Source: Thermodesulfobacteriales bacterium
GTDB taxonomy: Bacteria; Desulfobacterota; Thermodesulfobacteria; Thermodesulfobacteriales; Thermodesulfatatoraceae
Length of the DNA: 62,045 bases
Direction: 5' to 3'
Assembly (NCBI GenBank): GCA_026988575.1
Contig: JALSKZ010000028.1
Location: 1 to 62,045, forward strand
This document shows positions 34,522 to 42,018 of the stretch, in pieces. Positions within the stretch are counted from its first letter, which is position 1; each line of letters begins with the position of its first letter. Under the pieces are notes generated by a model. The model was not told the DNA's origin, made no database searches, and saw only the letters and a program-made list of their open reading frames with translations. Position numbers and translations under genes: made by a program.

Positions 34522-35666
34522 AGAGCGGCCTCTCCACTAAGTTTCAACTCGTATTTAAAATTGGTCCCCATGGGCTCATGACAAGTGATACAAGTAACCG
34601 GCTGGCCATTTCGGGGGTCCAAGACCTTGTTGCCCACAGGATGGGTAAACTTGCCTTGCGTCTTATGACAACGTACACAAACTTGGTTCCCATCACCATT
34701 TAGCATGGCCGGGTGATTCGAACCATGCGCTTTATGACATTCTAAACAATTGTTTCTCTTGGGATGAATATACAAACTCTCTAATTTCTGTTTATAAGCC
34801 GTAGGATGACAAGAAGTACAAAGTCTAGCAGGTGAGTCTACAAGTAACTCTTTGGTCTCACCCACGTGCGGATTATGACATAAAATACAGGCGTTTTTAT
34901 CATATCCACCCAATAAATGATTATGAAACTTATAGAAAGTTTTCATCTCTTGCTTATGACACTGTAAACACTTATTTATCCCTTTATAAGGAGATTTATG
35001 ACAAACCTTACAATTACCCTTAGCGAAGGGTTTATGTTTAAATGGACGCAACAAATTTCTATTATTACTCTGGTGAGGAGAATGACAAGATAAACAATTT
35101 TTAATATCTTTTCTATCAAAATGGGCCTTCAAAAATTTATCATTCTTTTTGTGACATTTCAGACAAATACTATCTGGTTTCTTATTATTTAAAAACCTAG
35201 TATCAAACCCAAAATGGGGATCGTGACAGACAAGACACTCTCCTTTTGCAAAAGGTTTGTGTAAGTATTTTTCTTTTTTTGCTAACTCTTTATGACAAGA
35301 AAGGCAGGTAGTTTTTGTATCTTTTCTCAATAATGCCTTATATTTTGAGGCATGAGGAACATGACAACGCAAACAAGCTTTTTCTCTAACTGGACGATGA
35401 ATATATACAGCCTGTCTAAACTTTTTTTCTAAATCTTTATGACAAGTAAAACATATATTATTTACCGACTCACGTAGCAAAAACTTATGGCGAGATACAT
35501 GGGGCAAATGACATTTGAGACAATCATGTTTTTTTATTGGATCATGAACATAAGGCCCCGGAATAATTTTATCCTTGGGATGGCATTTAAAACACACCTT
35601 TTGCGCCAACGCAACGTGAATATTAAAAACTAAAAGAGTAAACAAAATCAGGAAAAATCTCTTCAT
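34494..35666 (-). CDS. 16-heme c-type cytochrome
   Basis: A protein of 390 residues with a signal peptide (MKRFFLILFTLLVF..., cleaved near ALA-QKV). I count 16 CxxCH motifs, mostly in paired units: a CxxCH...PH motif, about 25 residues, then CxxCHK (Paired_CXXCH type). Many HxPF and H(K/R)P segments supply distal histidines. Lys-rich, Cys-dense and compact, it reads as a linear heme wire. ATG 35666 overlaps the stop of the 26-heme gene by ATGA, so the two are translationally coupled. Confidence 0.9.
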   Translation of the reverse strand: MKRFFLILFTLLVFNIHVALAQKVCFKCHPKDKIIPGPYVHDPIKKHDCLKCHLPHVSRHKFLLRESVNNICFTCHKDLEKKFRQAVYIHRPVREKACLRCHVPHASKYKALLRKDTKTTCLSCHKELAKKEKYLHKPFAKGECLVCHDPHFGFDTRFLNNKKPDSICLKCHKKNDKFLKAHFDRKDIKNCLSCHSPHQSNNRNLLRPFKHKPFAKGNCKVCHKSPYKGINKCLQCHKQEMKTFYKFHNHLLGGYDKNACILCHNPHVGETKELLVDSPARLCTSCHPTAYKQKLESLYIHPKRNNCLECHKAHGSNHPAMLNGDGNQVCVRCHKTQGKFTHPVGNKVLDPRNGQPVTCITCHEPMGTNFKYELKLSGEAALCLECHKNY

Positions 35667-37597
35667 TTCCGCCCTCCCTGATGACAGGGAGCACACTCCC
35701 CTTTAGCGAACGGTTCATGTTCCACAGGCCACAACATCTTCTTATCTGGACCTCCGTGGGGATCATGACACAAAATACACGAGCTTGTTTTAGGAACTAT
35801 ATTATTATGAGCCTTGATCATCGCCTTATCTATTTTATGACAATCAACACAAATCTTTCCCGCCTGTTTTCTTAATAAGTAAGACAATTTAGAAGCATGA
35901 CTATAATGACACCTAATACAACTATCTTTCTTTTTAACTGGAGGATGAGCATAACCTAGTTGCCAGTTTTGTGCAATTTCCTGGTGACAAGAAAGACACA
36001 AACTATTTAAATCATCGTTTAAAAACCAAACATTAGATGCACCATGAGGATCATGACATTTAGCACAACTACCCTTTTCCGCCGGCGGATGGACAACAGG
36101 CATAGATTTAATCTTTAAAGCCAAATTATTATGGCAATTAAAACAAATTGTCTCGAGAGGTTTCTTTATTTGAAAGGCATAATCAGAAGAATGAGCATCA
36201 TGACATAAAAGACAATTCCCTTCCTTAAAAGGCTTGTGTAATTTTTTAGATTGGTAATTGGCCATAAAGTTTTTATGACAACCTTCACAAAGCTGAGGGA
36301 CACTTTTGTTAAGTAAAAGCTTTTCATTTGACGAATGCGGATTATGGCAAGAAGAACATTGTCCTTTATTGAAAGGCGCATGTAGACTAAAAAGATCCTC
36401 TTGTCGCTTTACATTCTTATGGCAAGAGAAGCAAAGATCTTTCTGTTTTTTTACTAACAAAAATTTATTTTTAGACCAGTGTGATGCATGACACAAGAAA
36501 CAATTATGATCTTTAGAGGGTGGATGCTTAAACTTACCTTCCATTAAATTTCTATGACAAGAAAGGCACAAGTTTTTCTTTTTATCTTTTAAAAGGTCTG
36601 GATATTTTGATATATGTCCTTTATGACAGGCCAAACATTCTCCACTTTTAACAGGTTTATGAACACTTTGATATTTCTCAAAATTCTTTTTATCATATTT
36701 CTTATGACAAGAAACACATAGAAAAGAAGGAGCTTGTTTCAATAGATAGGAATGATAACTAGCATGTGGTCTATGACAAGTAAGACATTTTTCCTCCTGA
36801 TAAGGAGGATGATTACTGCGAGATTTTTCCAATTTATGACACGTTACACAATTGGCATTTTGTCCCTGTTTCAGAAGAAAAGAGCCATTTTTTTCAACAT
36901 GGCACTTGAGACAATCTCCCTTAAGAATAGGTTTATGGACATAAGGCTTTAAGAGAAAAGAATTATCGCCTCCATGTGGATTATGACACTGAACACAGCC
37001 ATTATTAAAAGCAAAACCGAAATGTTTCTCTCGAAGGAGAGACTTGTCCTTATGACAAGATAAACAAAGAGCAGAAGAGTTTTGCTTTAATAAATACTTA
37101 ACATTAGAAGCATGAGGATCATGGCAGTAAAGACATCCCTTATCTAAGGCTTTATGCCGAACTTTATATTTTAAAATATCCTGATGACAATCAAGACATA
37201 TTTGTGAACTTTGTTTTTTTAATAAAAATTTATATTTCGAAGAGTGGGGGTAATGACAGTCATAACACTTTCCCCCTTGTACGGGCTTGTGCATATATTT
37301 CTTTTGAAAGAGAGGAAGATCTTGGCGATGACAATTAAAACAAATACCTGGAGGATTCCCCTTTAAAAAGGCTCCACCAATTATTCCATGAGGACGATGA
37401 CAACCTGTACAATTATTATCTTCTACGGGCTTGTGCACTACAGGGCCATGTTTACGGACCAACTTGGCATACTTTGGGTGACAATCAACGCACGTCTTCT
37501 TGGTTTGAGGAGGTGGGGCCTTTGACACACAAGAAACCACAAAAACACAACAAAATAGGAGAACAAAAAATTTAGCATCTTTAAGAATGCGAACCAT
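35663..37597 (-). CDS. 26-heme cytochrome lipoprotein
   Basis: The N-terminus MVRILKDAKFFVLLFCCVFV continues to a lipobox VVSC (Cys 23), so this should be a lipoprotein. I count 26 CxxCH motifs in 644 residues, in about 13 repeats of a CHxPH unit and a CLxCHK unit roughly 45 residues apart, with HKPV/HPP segments between. No other domain is present. A lipid anchor and a heme ladder of this length suit a wire along or across the outer-membrane face. GGAGG precedes the ATG. It overlaps the isomerase gene by 17 bp and the 16-heme gene by 4 bp. Confidence 0.92.
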   Translation of the reverse strand: MVRILKDAKFFVLLFCCVFVVSCVSKAPPPQTKKTCVDCHPKYAKLVRKHGPVVHKPVEDNNCTGCHRPHGIIGGAFLKGNPPGICFNCHRQDLPLFQKKYMHKPVQGGKCYDCHYPHSSKYKFLLKKQSSQICLDCHQDILKYKVRHKALDKGCLYCHDPHASNVKYLLKQNSSALCLSCHKDKSLLREKHFGFAFNNGCVQCHNPHGGDNSFLLKPYVHKPILKGDCLKCHVEKNGSFLLKQGQNANCVTCHKLEKSRSNHPPYQEEKCLTCHRPHASYHSYLLKQAPSFLCVSCHKKYDKKNFEKYQSVHKPVKSGECLACHKGHISKYPDLLKDKKKNLCLSCHRNLMEGKFKHPPSKDHNCFLCHASHWSKNKFLLVKKQKDLCFSCHKNVKRQEDLFSLHAPFNKGQCSSCHNPHSSNEKLLLNKSVPQLCEGCHKNFMANYQSKKLHKPFKEGNCLLCHDAHSSDYAFQIKKPLETICFNCHNNLALKIKSMPVVHPPAEKGSCAKCHDPHGASNVWFLNDDLNSLCLSCHQEIAQNWQLGYAHPPVKKKDSCIRCHYSHASKLSYLLRKQAGKICVDCHKIDKAMIKAHNNIVPKTSSCILCHDPHGGPDKKMLWPVEHEPFAKGECAPCHQGGRK

Positions 37598-39221
37598 TAG
37601 CTGCCTCCAACTGCCTCCTCAACTCCTTCCATACCCTATTATTGACTTTTATATCGGAACGTGCACGCAACTTTTCAATATATTTTTGCTGCAATTCTTG
37701 AAATTTCTGCTGCTTGAGCATCTTGATAATATGATCCTTGACCATCTCAAATGAATGCACCCTTTTCGGGTATTGACGTATAAGATAAACAATACAATAC
37801 CAGTTATCTTGACCACTCTTGAAGTGTATAATGGGCGAAATATCACCAGGCTTTAATTTGCTGACCGCCTTACGCATTTCTGGTACCAGACGATTGAGAG
37901 GAAAACGCTCTGGACGCACTCCGTGAAATTGGACTTCTTTGCCCACATCAAAGAATGACTCACCCGACTTTATGCGCTTATACACTTCTCTAATAAGCTT
38001 TGGATCCTTGCTCTTTATAACGGCTATCTCTACCATTTCGGGAGAAGTATAGGCTTCTTTATGTTTTTCATAAAACGCCTTAGCCTCCTTTTCTGTTACT
38101 TTAACCTGAGGCCATATAATTTTTTGTTTCAATTCATTAACAAGCATTTGTTTCTTGTAAAAAGAAAATAAATCCTTTAAAGGAGGCTTATTTTCATAAT
38201 GCCTATTCATAGCTTCCATAGCAGTTAGTGTCTGTGCTATATATGTATTAATAAGAAAATGTTTAAGTTTATCTAACTCCTTAGGTGTCACTTTTCTGCC
38301 ATGTAGTCTGAGCTTAACCTCTCTTTTGAGGTTCTCTTGAAACTGTTTGGCCGTAAGTTTATCTCCCTGGATCTGGAGCACCACCTTATCACCCAAATCT
38401 TTAGGCAAAGGTTTTAGATCAATTTTATTTATCACGTCCCAATAAACTTTTACATTATATTTCTTTTTCAATCTCTTTAACAATTCTGCCGTTAATAAAG
38501 CTTCTTCCTTTTTATGAATTTTATAGGCTATCTCTCTTTCTACTCTCTTAAAGTCTTCTTTATCTGGCCCGACCTTTTCTTTAACATATAAAAGAAAATA
38601 AGTCTTATGGTAATATAAAGGCCCCACTATTGAATTTGGGTTAGCCTTAAGAACAGTTTGTCTTAATTCTTTTGGAATAGTTATAGGCCTTTCCCAACCG
38701 AAATCTTTGGCTTTACCAACTTTTTGTAACTTTTCATATAATTTTTCAAAATCTTGCTCTGTATGTACTTTCTTCTTCCACTCATTCATCTCGTTCTGAT
38801 CTTTAGTAAATATGGCCTTAATTCTCAAACGAGGCACATAATTTTTAACATATTCCTTCCAAAGCCTTTCTCTAGATAAATCTATTTTACTATCTACTTC
38901 CTCATTTTTTAGCAGCAAAAGACTTCTAACTTCTAAAAAGACCCTCAACTTATGCTTGTAAGAAGCATCCTCATCCAGAGCCAGCCTTTTTCCTTCGTTT
39001 GATAACAACACCCAATTTATAAAAGAATCTGGACTCTTAGGAGGGTTCATTTTGGGTTCTTTCCAATATTGCCACCACTTTAAATAATCTTCCTTACTAT
39101 ATTCATGTCCATTAATCTTAACCAAATAAGAATCCCAAAAGAAAGCCTTAGCTACTCTAAGGTGGAAAAAGATAGACAATAACAAAAGAACAAAAAAACT
39201 TTTCCGAATTATATTACGCAT
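37581..39221 (-). CDS. periplasmic SurA/PpiC-type peptidyl-prolyl isomerase
   Basis: A protein of 546 residues with a signal peptide (about 1-26). Two parvulin-like regions are recognisable: residues about 130-225 (ending GPLYYHKTYFLLYVKEKVGP) and about 385-490 (PEMVEIAVIKSKDP...LKPGDISPIIHFKSGQDNWYCIVYLI). The second is closer to consensus. Helical segments surround them as in SurA chaperones. A likely role is folding or outer-membrane delivery of the barrel or cytochromes of this operon. The start is taken at ATG 39221; a TTG at 39233 is possible. Confidence 0.8.
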   Translation of the reverse strand: MRNIIRKSFFVLLLLSIFFHLRVAKAFFWDSYLVKINGHEYSKEDYLKWWQYWKEPKMNPPKSPDSFINWVLLSNEGKRLALDEDASYKHKLRVFLEVRSLLLLKNEEVDSKIDLSRERLWKEYVKNYVPRLRIKAIFTKDQNEMNEWKKKVHTEQDFEKLYEKLQKVGKAKDFGWERPITIPKELRQTVLKANPNSIVGPLYYHKTYFLLYVKEKVGPDKEDFKRVEREIAYKIHKKEEALLTAELLKRLKKKYNVKVYWDVINKIDLKPLPKDLGDKVVLQIQGDKLTAKQFQENLKREVKLRLHGRKVTPKELDKLKHFLINTYIAQTLTAMEAMNRHYENKPPLKDLFSFYKKQMLVNELKQKIIWPQVKVTEKEAKAFYEKHKEAYTSPEMVEIAVIKSKDPKLIREVYKRIKSGESFFDVGKEVQFHGVRPERFPLNRLVPEMRKAVSKLKPGDISPIIHFKSGQDNWYCIVYLIRQYPKRVHSFEMVKDHIIKMLKQQKFQELQQKYIEKLRARSDIKVNNRVWKELRRQLEAANGSHS

Positions 39222-39223
39222 TA

Positions 39224-39802
39224 TTAACTGCAACCCCCTAAATGTTTAGCATGCCATTGATCTAAAACTTCCTGCACCATACGCTCTACAAGCCCCGTAA
39301 TGGTATAGACACGACCAAAATGTAAAATTTTACGATATTCTTCTGCTGTCCGTGCATGATATGTAGACCATAACAATTTGCCCGTTTTTATATCTCTAAC
39401 TTCAATAATAAAAGCGAGCTTAATATTATCATTTTTTTTCTCTAATTTTAATACTCTACCAGAAACCAGAGCCTGAGCCTTCATTCTCTGGGCCAACAAT
39501 TTCCTTAAAGAAGGAGAAATATTTTTACCTATTAAAAGTCTTTCCATTATCATAAAATGACGTACCTGTCCTTCAGGTATCACTTGGAAGCTAGGATCTT
39601 CTATTAAGGCATTCATAAAAACCCGATATAATAAGCGAGAAATAGCCGGATCATTGGTCTCATTTTTGAAGGGAATCAAAACAATACGACAAGGACGAAA
39701 ATAATGTGGAGCTAAATCTAAACGAGGCAACCTAGACGAAGCACATCCATACGTTAAAAAAAGTATTAATACTAAAGTAAACTTTAAAAATCTTCTACCC
39801 AT
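39224..39802 (-). CDS. CsgG/TolB-N-like lipoprotein
   Basis: A protein of 192 residues with a probable lipobox TYGC (Cys 20). CRIVLIPFKNETNDPAISRLLYRVFMNALIED is the pattern of the CsgG/FlgT/TolB N-terminal alpha/beta fold, followed by AQALVSGRVLKLEK...LAFIIEVRDIKTGKLLWST. Proteins of this shape include CsgG, the curli outer-membrane export channel, and LpoB/FlgT-type accessory lipoproteins. It lacks the extended barrel-forming loops I would need to call it a channel. It overlaps the upstream gene by 19 bp and ends 2 bp from the isomerase start. Confidence 0.65.
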   Translation of the reverse strand: MGRRFLKFTLVLILFLTYGCASSRLPRLDLAPHYFRPCRIVLIPFKNETNDPAISRLLYRVFMNALIEDPSFQVIPEGQVRHFMIMERLLIGKNISPSLRKLLAQRMKAQALVSGRVLKLEKKNDNIKLAFIIEVRDIKTGKLLWSTYHARTAEEYRKILHFGRVYTITGLVERMVQEVLDQWHAKHLGGCS

Positions 39803-41265
39803 TTGCTCTCTTTTTTTACTACCGGTTTAGCTTCACTAGAAGCCTGCATTACTATAGTTCTCAAAGGCTGATATCTAATAAACGACCTATTACCTAGTAT
39901 ATCGCGCACTTCTAAAGTGTAATAAATAGGGCCCTTCTTTTGGGACAATGTGATTCCTTTAAAATCGGGGCTGGTACTGGTGTATTCCGCCAACAAATTA
40001 CCCGCAGCATCCCAAAATTCTAAACGCCACGACTCTATAGGAAGTAGATGTTTCCCTATTTTTATTTTGATATGGAGTTTGTTTTGGTCATCTTTTTGAG
40101 CGATTAAAGATGCAAGAGGAGGCTGACGGACAAAAAGTACCTCTTTTCCTTTCTCCGTTACGTTACCAGCCAGATCCCACACCTTTAGACGGATAAAATA
40201 TTTACCACTAGGCAAAAAATGTCCCCCTGTATTGGTGCCCCGCCACACAAATTTTGAGGGTAAAGCCCCTGGTTGTTCTTCTTTTAAGACCACCTGTTTA
40301 TTTTTATTCAAAACTTCAAAGGTCCAACGGGCAATTGGTTCGGATTTATAAAGGATCGGCACCACATAAATATAACGGTTAAAAGCGATCTCACCATTAA
40401 TTTCTTGCCCTTGTACTAAACGCAGCCCAATATTTGGCGGCTGGTTATCAACAAAATAGGTAGATAAGAAAATTTTCTTTTGGAGAGGATAAGCCGACCA
40501 TTTTAGGAGCAAACTGATAGGATATCTACCCTCTTCCGCCGGCGCCAACCACCTGGCCACAAACATGGAATTTTTTCTATGGGCCGGTATTTTTTGGCCC
40601 GCAGTCACAAAAAAGACTTCGTCTGGATAAGGACCAGAAATATCCAAGCGGACGGCACATTCCAATGTATGCTTTCCCTTAACTCGACGGGGTTTGAGAA
40701 ATATATCGGCGATTTCTACCACAGGGGGCTCATAACCGCCCTTTTGCACTTCTGCCGGCAGGGCCTTGAGTAAGGCTGTAACGGTCTGCTTTTCTATGGC
40801 TGCAAAATCTAATTGGTTGAGGGCCAAAACACTGACTTCCTCCTTGCCAGAATACACCGCTGTACGGGCCCAAATAACCCGGTAATCTTTGGGACGAATC
40901 AGTCTAACCGTAACACCTAAAGCAGGATCATCTTTCTTTAATTCTGTTACCGTACCCACCATGATCAAATTGGCTTCGTAAGCGCGAGAAGCCTTAATGG
41001 CGGTAATGCGATCCACCCACCCTATCCAACGAATCCTATTTTGCGCCAAAAAGGGAAGGACTTCTTTAGGGGTAACAACCTCTACGCCCCTCTCTTTTAA
41101 GGCCCTAGCAATCTTACTAGGCACCTCAAAATTGACCCCGTTTACCCCTTTAGAGAGGTCTTCAAAAGGGAAAATAACTATACGCGCCCTTAAAGGGGCA
41201 GAAAATAGAAAGAAGAGGCCTATAATTAATATAAAAAACGAGAACCCCGGACCCTTTGAAAGCAC
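39784..41265 (-). CDS. secreted protein with CsgG-like N-domain and FlgD-like Ig domains
   Basis: A protein of 493 residues with a signal peptide (about 1-27). The N-terminal part (RIVIFPFEDLSKGVNGVNFEVPSKIARALKERG...ANLIMVGTVTEL) has the CsgG/TolB-N pattern. The C-terminal half has beta-sandwich segments such as GTNTGGHFLPSGKYFIRLKVWDLAGN and YYTLEVRDILGN, typical of FlgD-like Ig domains. The GTG start follows GAGGAGGG. The combination suggests an envelope protein that binds partners rather than an enzyme. It is the second of three CsgG-like genes in a row. Confidence 0.65.
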   Translation of the reverse strand: MLSKGPGFSFFILIIGLFFLFSAPLRARIVIFPFEDLSKGVNGVNFEVPSKIARALKERGVEVVTPKEVLPFLAQNRIRWIGWVDRITAIKASRAYEANLIMVGTVTELKKDDPALGVTVRLIRPKDYRVIWARTAVYSGKEEVSVLALNQLDFAAIEKQTVTALLKALPAEVQKGGYEPPVVEIADIFLKPRRVKGKHTLECAVRLDISGPYPDEVFFVTAGQKIPAHRKNSMFVARWLAPAEEGRYPISLLLKWSAYPLQKKIFLSTYFVDNQPPNIGLRLVQGQEINGEIAFNRYIYVVPILYKSEPIARWTFEVLNKNKQVVLKEEQPGALPSKFVWRGTNTGGHFLPSGKYFIRLKVWDLAGNVTEKGKEVLFVRQPPLASLIAQKDDQNKLHIKIKIGKHLLPIESWRLEFWDAAGNLLAEYTSTSPDFKGITLSQKKGPIYYTLEVRDILGNRSFIRYQPLRTIVMQASSEAKPVVKKESKWVEDF

Positions 41266-41355
41266 AAGACCCTCCTCAAAAGCCCATTAACCGGAACAAA
41301 CTTGTTTTAACACCTAATATAAAAGATGACCAATCTCCCCCAAAAAGCAATTAAA

Positions 41356-41385
41356 ATTTAATGTTCAATGTCGGGAATACGTCAA
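41356..41385 (-). promoter_or_regulatory. candidate internal promoter of the cytochrome operon
   Basis: In the 138-bp gap, on the minus strand, TTGACG (41380-41385), an 18-bp spacer and TTAAAT (41356-41361) precede the CsgG/FlgD-like gene by about 90 bp. The -35 box is good; the -10 box matches 4 of 6. It could let the downstream cytochrome genes be expressed apart from the barrel gene. Confidence 0.35.
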
Positions 41386-41403
41386 AAAAACTTAATTACC
41401 AGA

Positions 41404-41991
41404 TTAGCGCAAGGTGCGTAATAAATCTTGAACCAGATCAAAACTTAGCTGAGTGAGATCTTTACTACGCAGACCAAAGACACGCCCCAAGGTACTATAA
41501 CCGCTGGCTGTACCACTGGCCTGCCAGACGATTTCTCCGGTAGAGCCATCTATTAAAGTAAGGGTTAAGGCCACAACAGGATAACTATACGAACCATCGC
41601 GGACTATTTCATAGGCATCCACCGAACCGGTAATTAAACCTTGAACACCTAATTTTTTGGCGATACGGCGCAACGTAGCCTTATTATACACCCCTTGCTC
41701 ACCCACTACCTCCTCCAATAGGACCATATCCACCAGAGAGCGGTCAACTACATCAAAAATACCTTCGGTAAGTAACTCGGTCATGACTATATTTCTTAAG
41801 CGCTCGGCGGCAAATTTTTGTTGCGTATTATTTTGAAATTTGAGTACGGCTACACGTTTGATATATGTCGTATCAACTCCTGGCCTCAAAAAGGATTTCT
41901 GTACATAAGAGGCGCCACAAGAGGATAAGACAAACATCACGAGCAACCCGAAAAAGACCTTAAAAATATTAGACTTAAGAATATTATTCAT
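41404..41991 (-). CDS. CsgG-family outer-membrane lipoprotein
   Basis: A protein of 195 residues with lipobox LSSC (Cys 25). IKRVAVLKFQNNTQQKFAAERLRNIVMTELLTEGIFDVVDRS is a clear CsgG-family pattern, followed by AKKLGVQGLITGSVDAYEI, VALTLTLIDGSTGEIVWQASGTASG and a C-terminal helix. Of the three CsgG-like proteins here this is the closest to CsgG proper, although shorter than the curli channel (about 260-275 residues). GAGGTT precedes the ATG. It lies 27 bp after the beta-barrel gene. Confidence 0.78.
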   Translation of the reverse strand: MNNILKSNIFKVFFGLLVMFVLSSCGASYVQKSFLRPGVDTTYIKRVAVLKFQNNTQQKFAAERLRNIVMTELLTEGIFDVVDRSLVDMVLLEEVVGEQGVYNKATLRRIAKKLGVQGLITGSVDAYEIVRDGSYSYPVVALTLTLIDGSTGEIVWQASGTASGYSTLGRVFGLRSKDLTQLSFDLVQDLLRTLR

Positions 41992-42018
41992 AATAACCTC
42001 CAATATATTACTTAATGC

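Noticed and set aside
34494-37597. Regular spacing of short repeated DNA words, CRISPR-like at first glance
   Set aside because: The periodicity comes from CxxCH codons in the 16- and 26-heme genes. Unit lengths vary, no constant repeat of 25-37 bp exists, and the reading frames are continuous.
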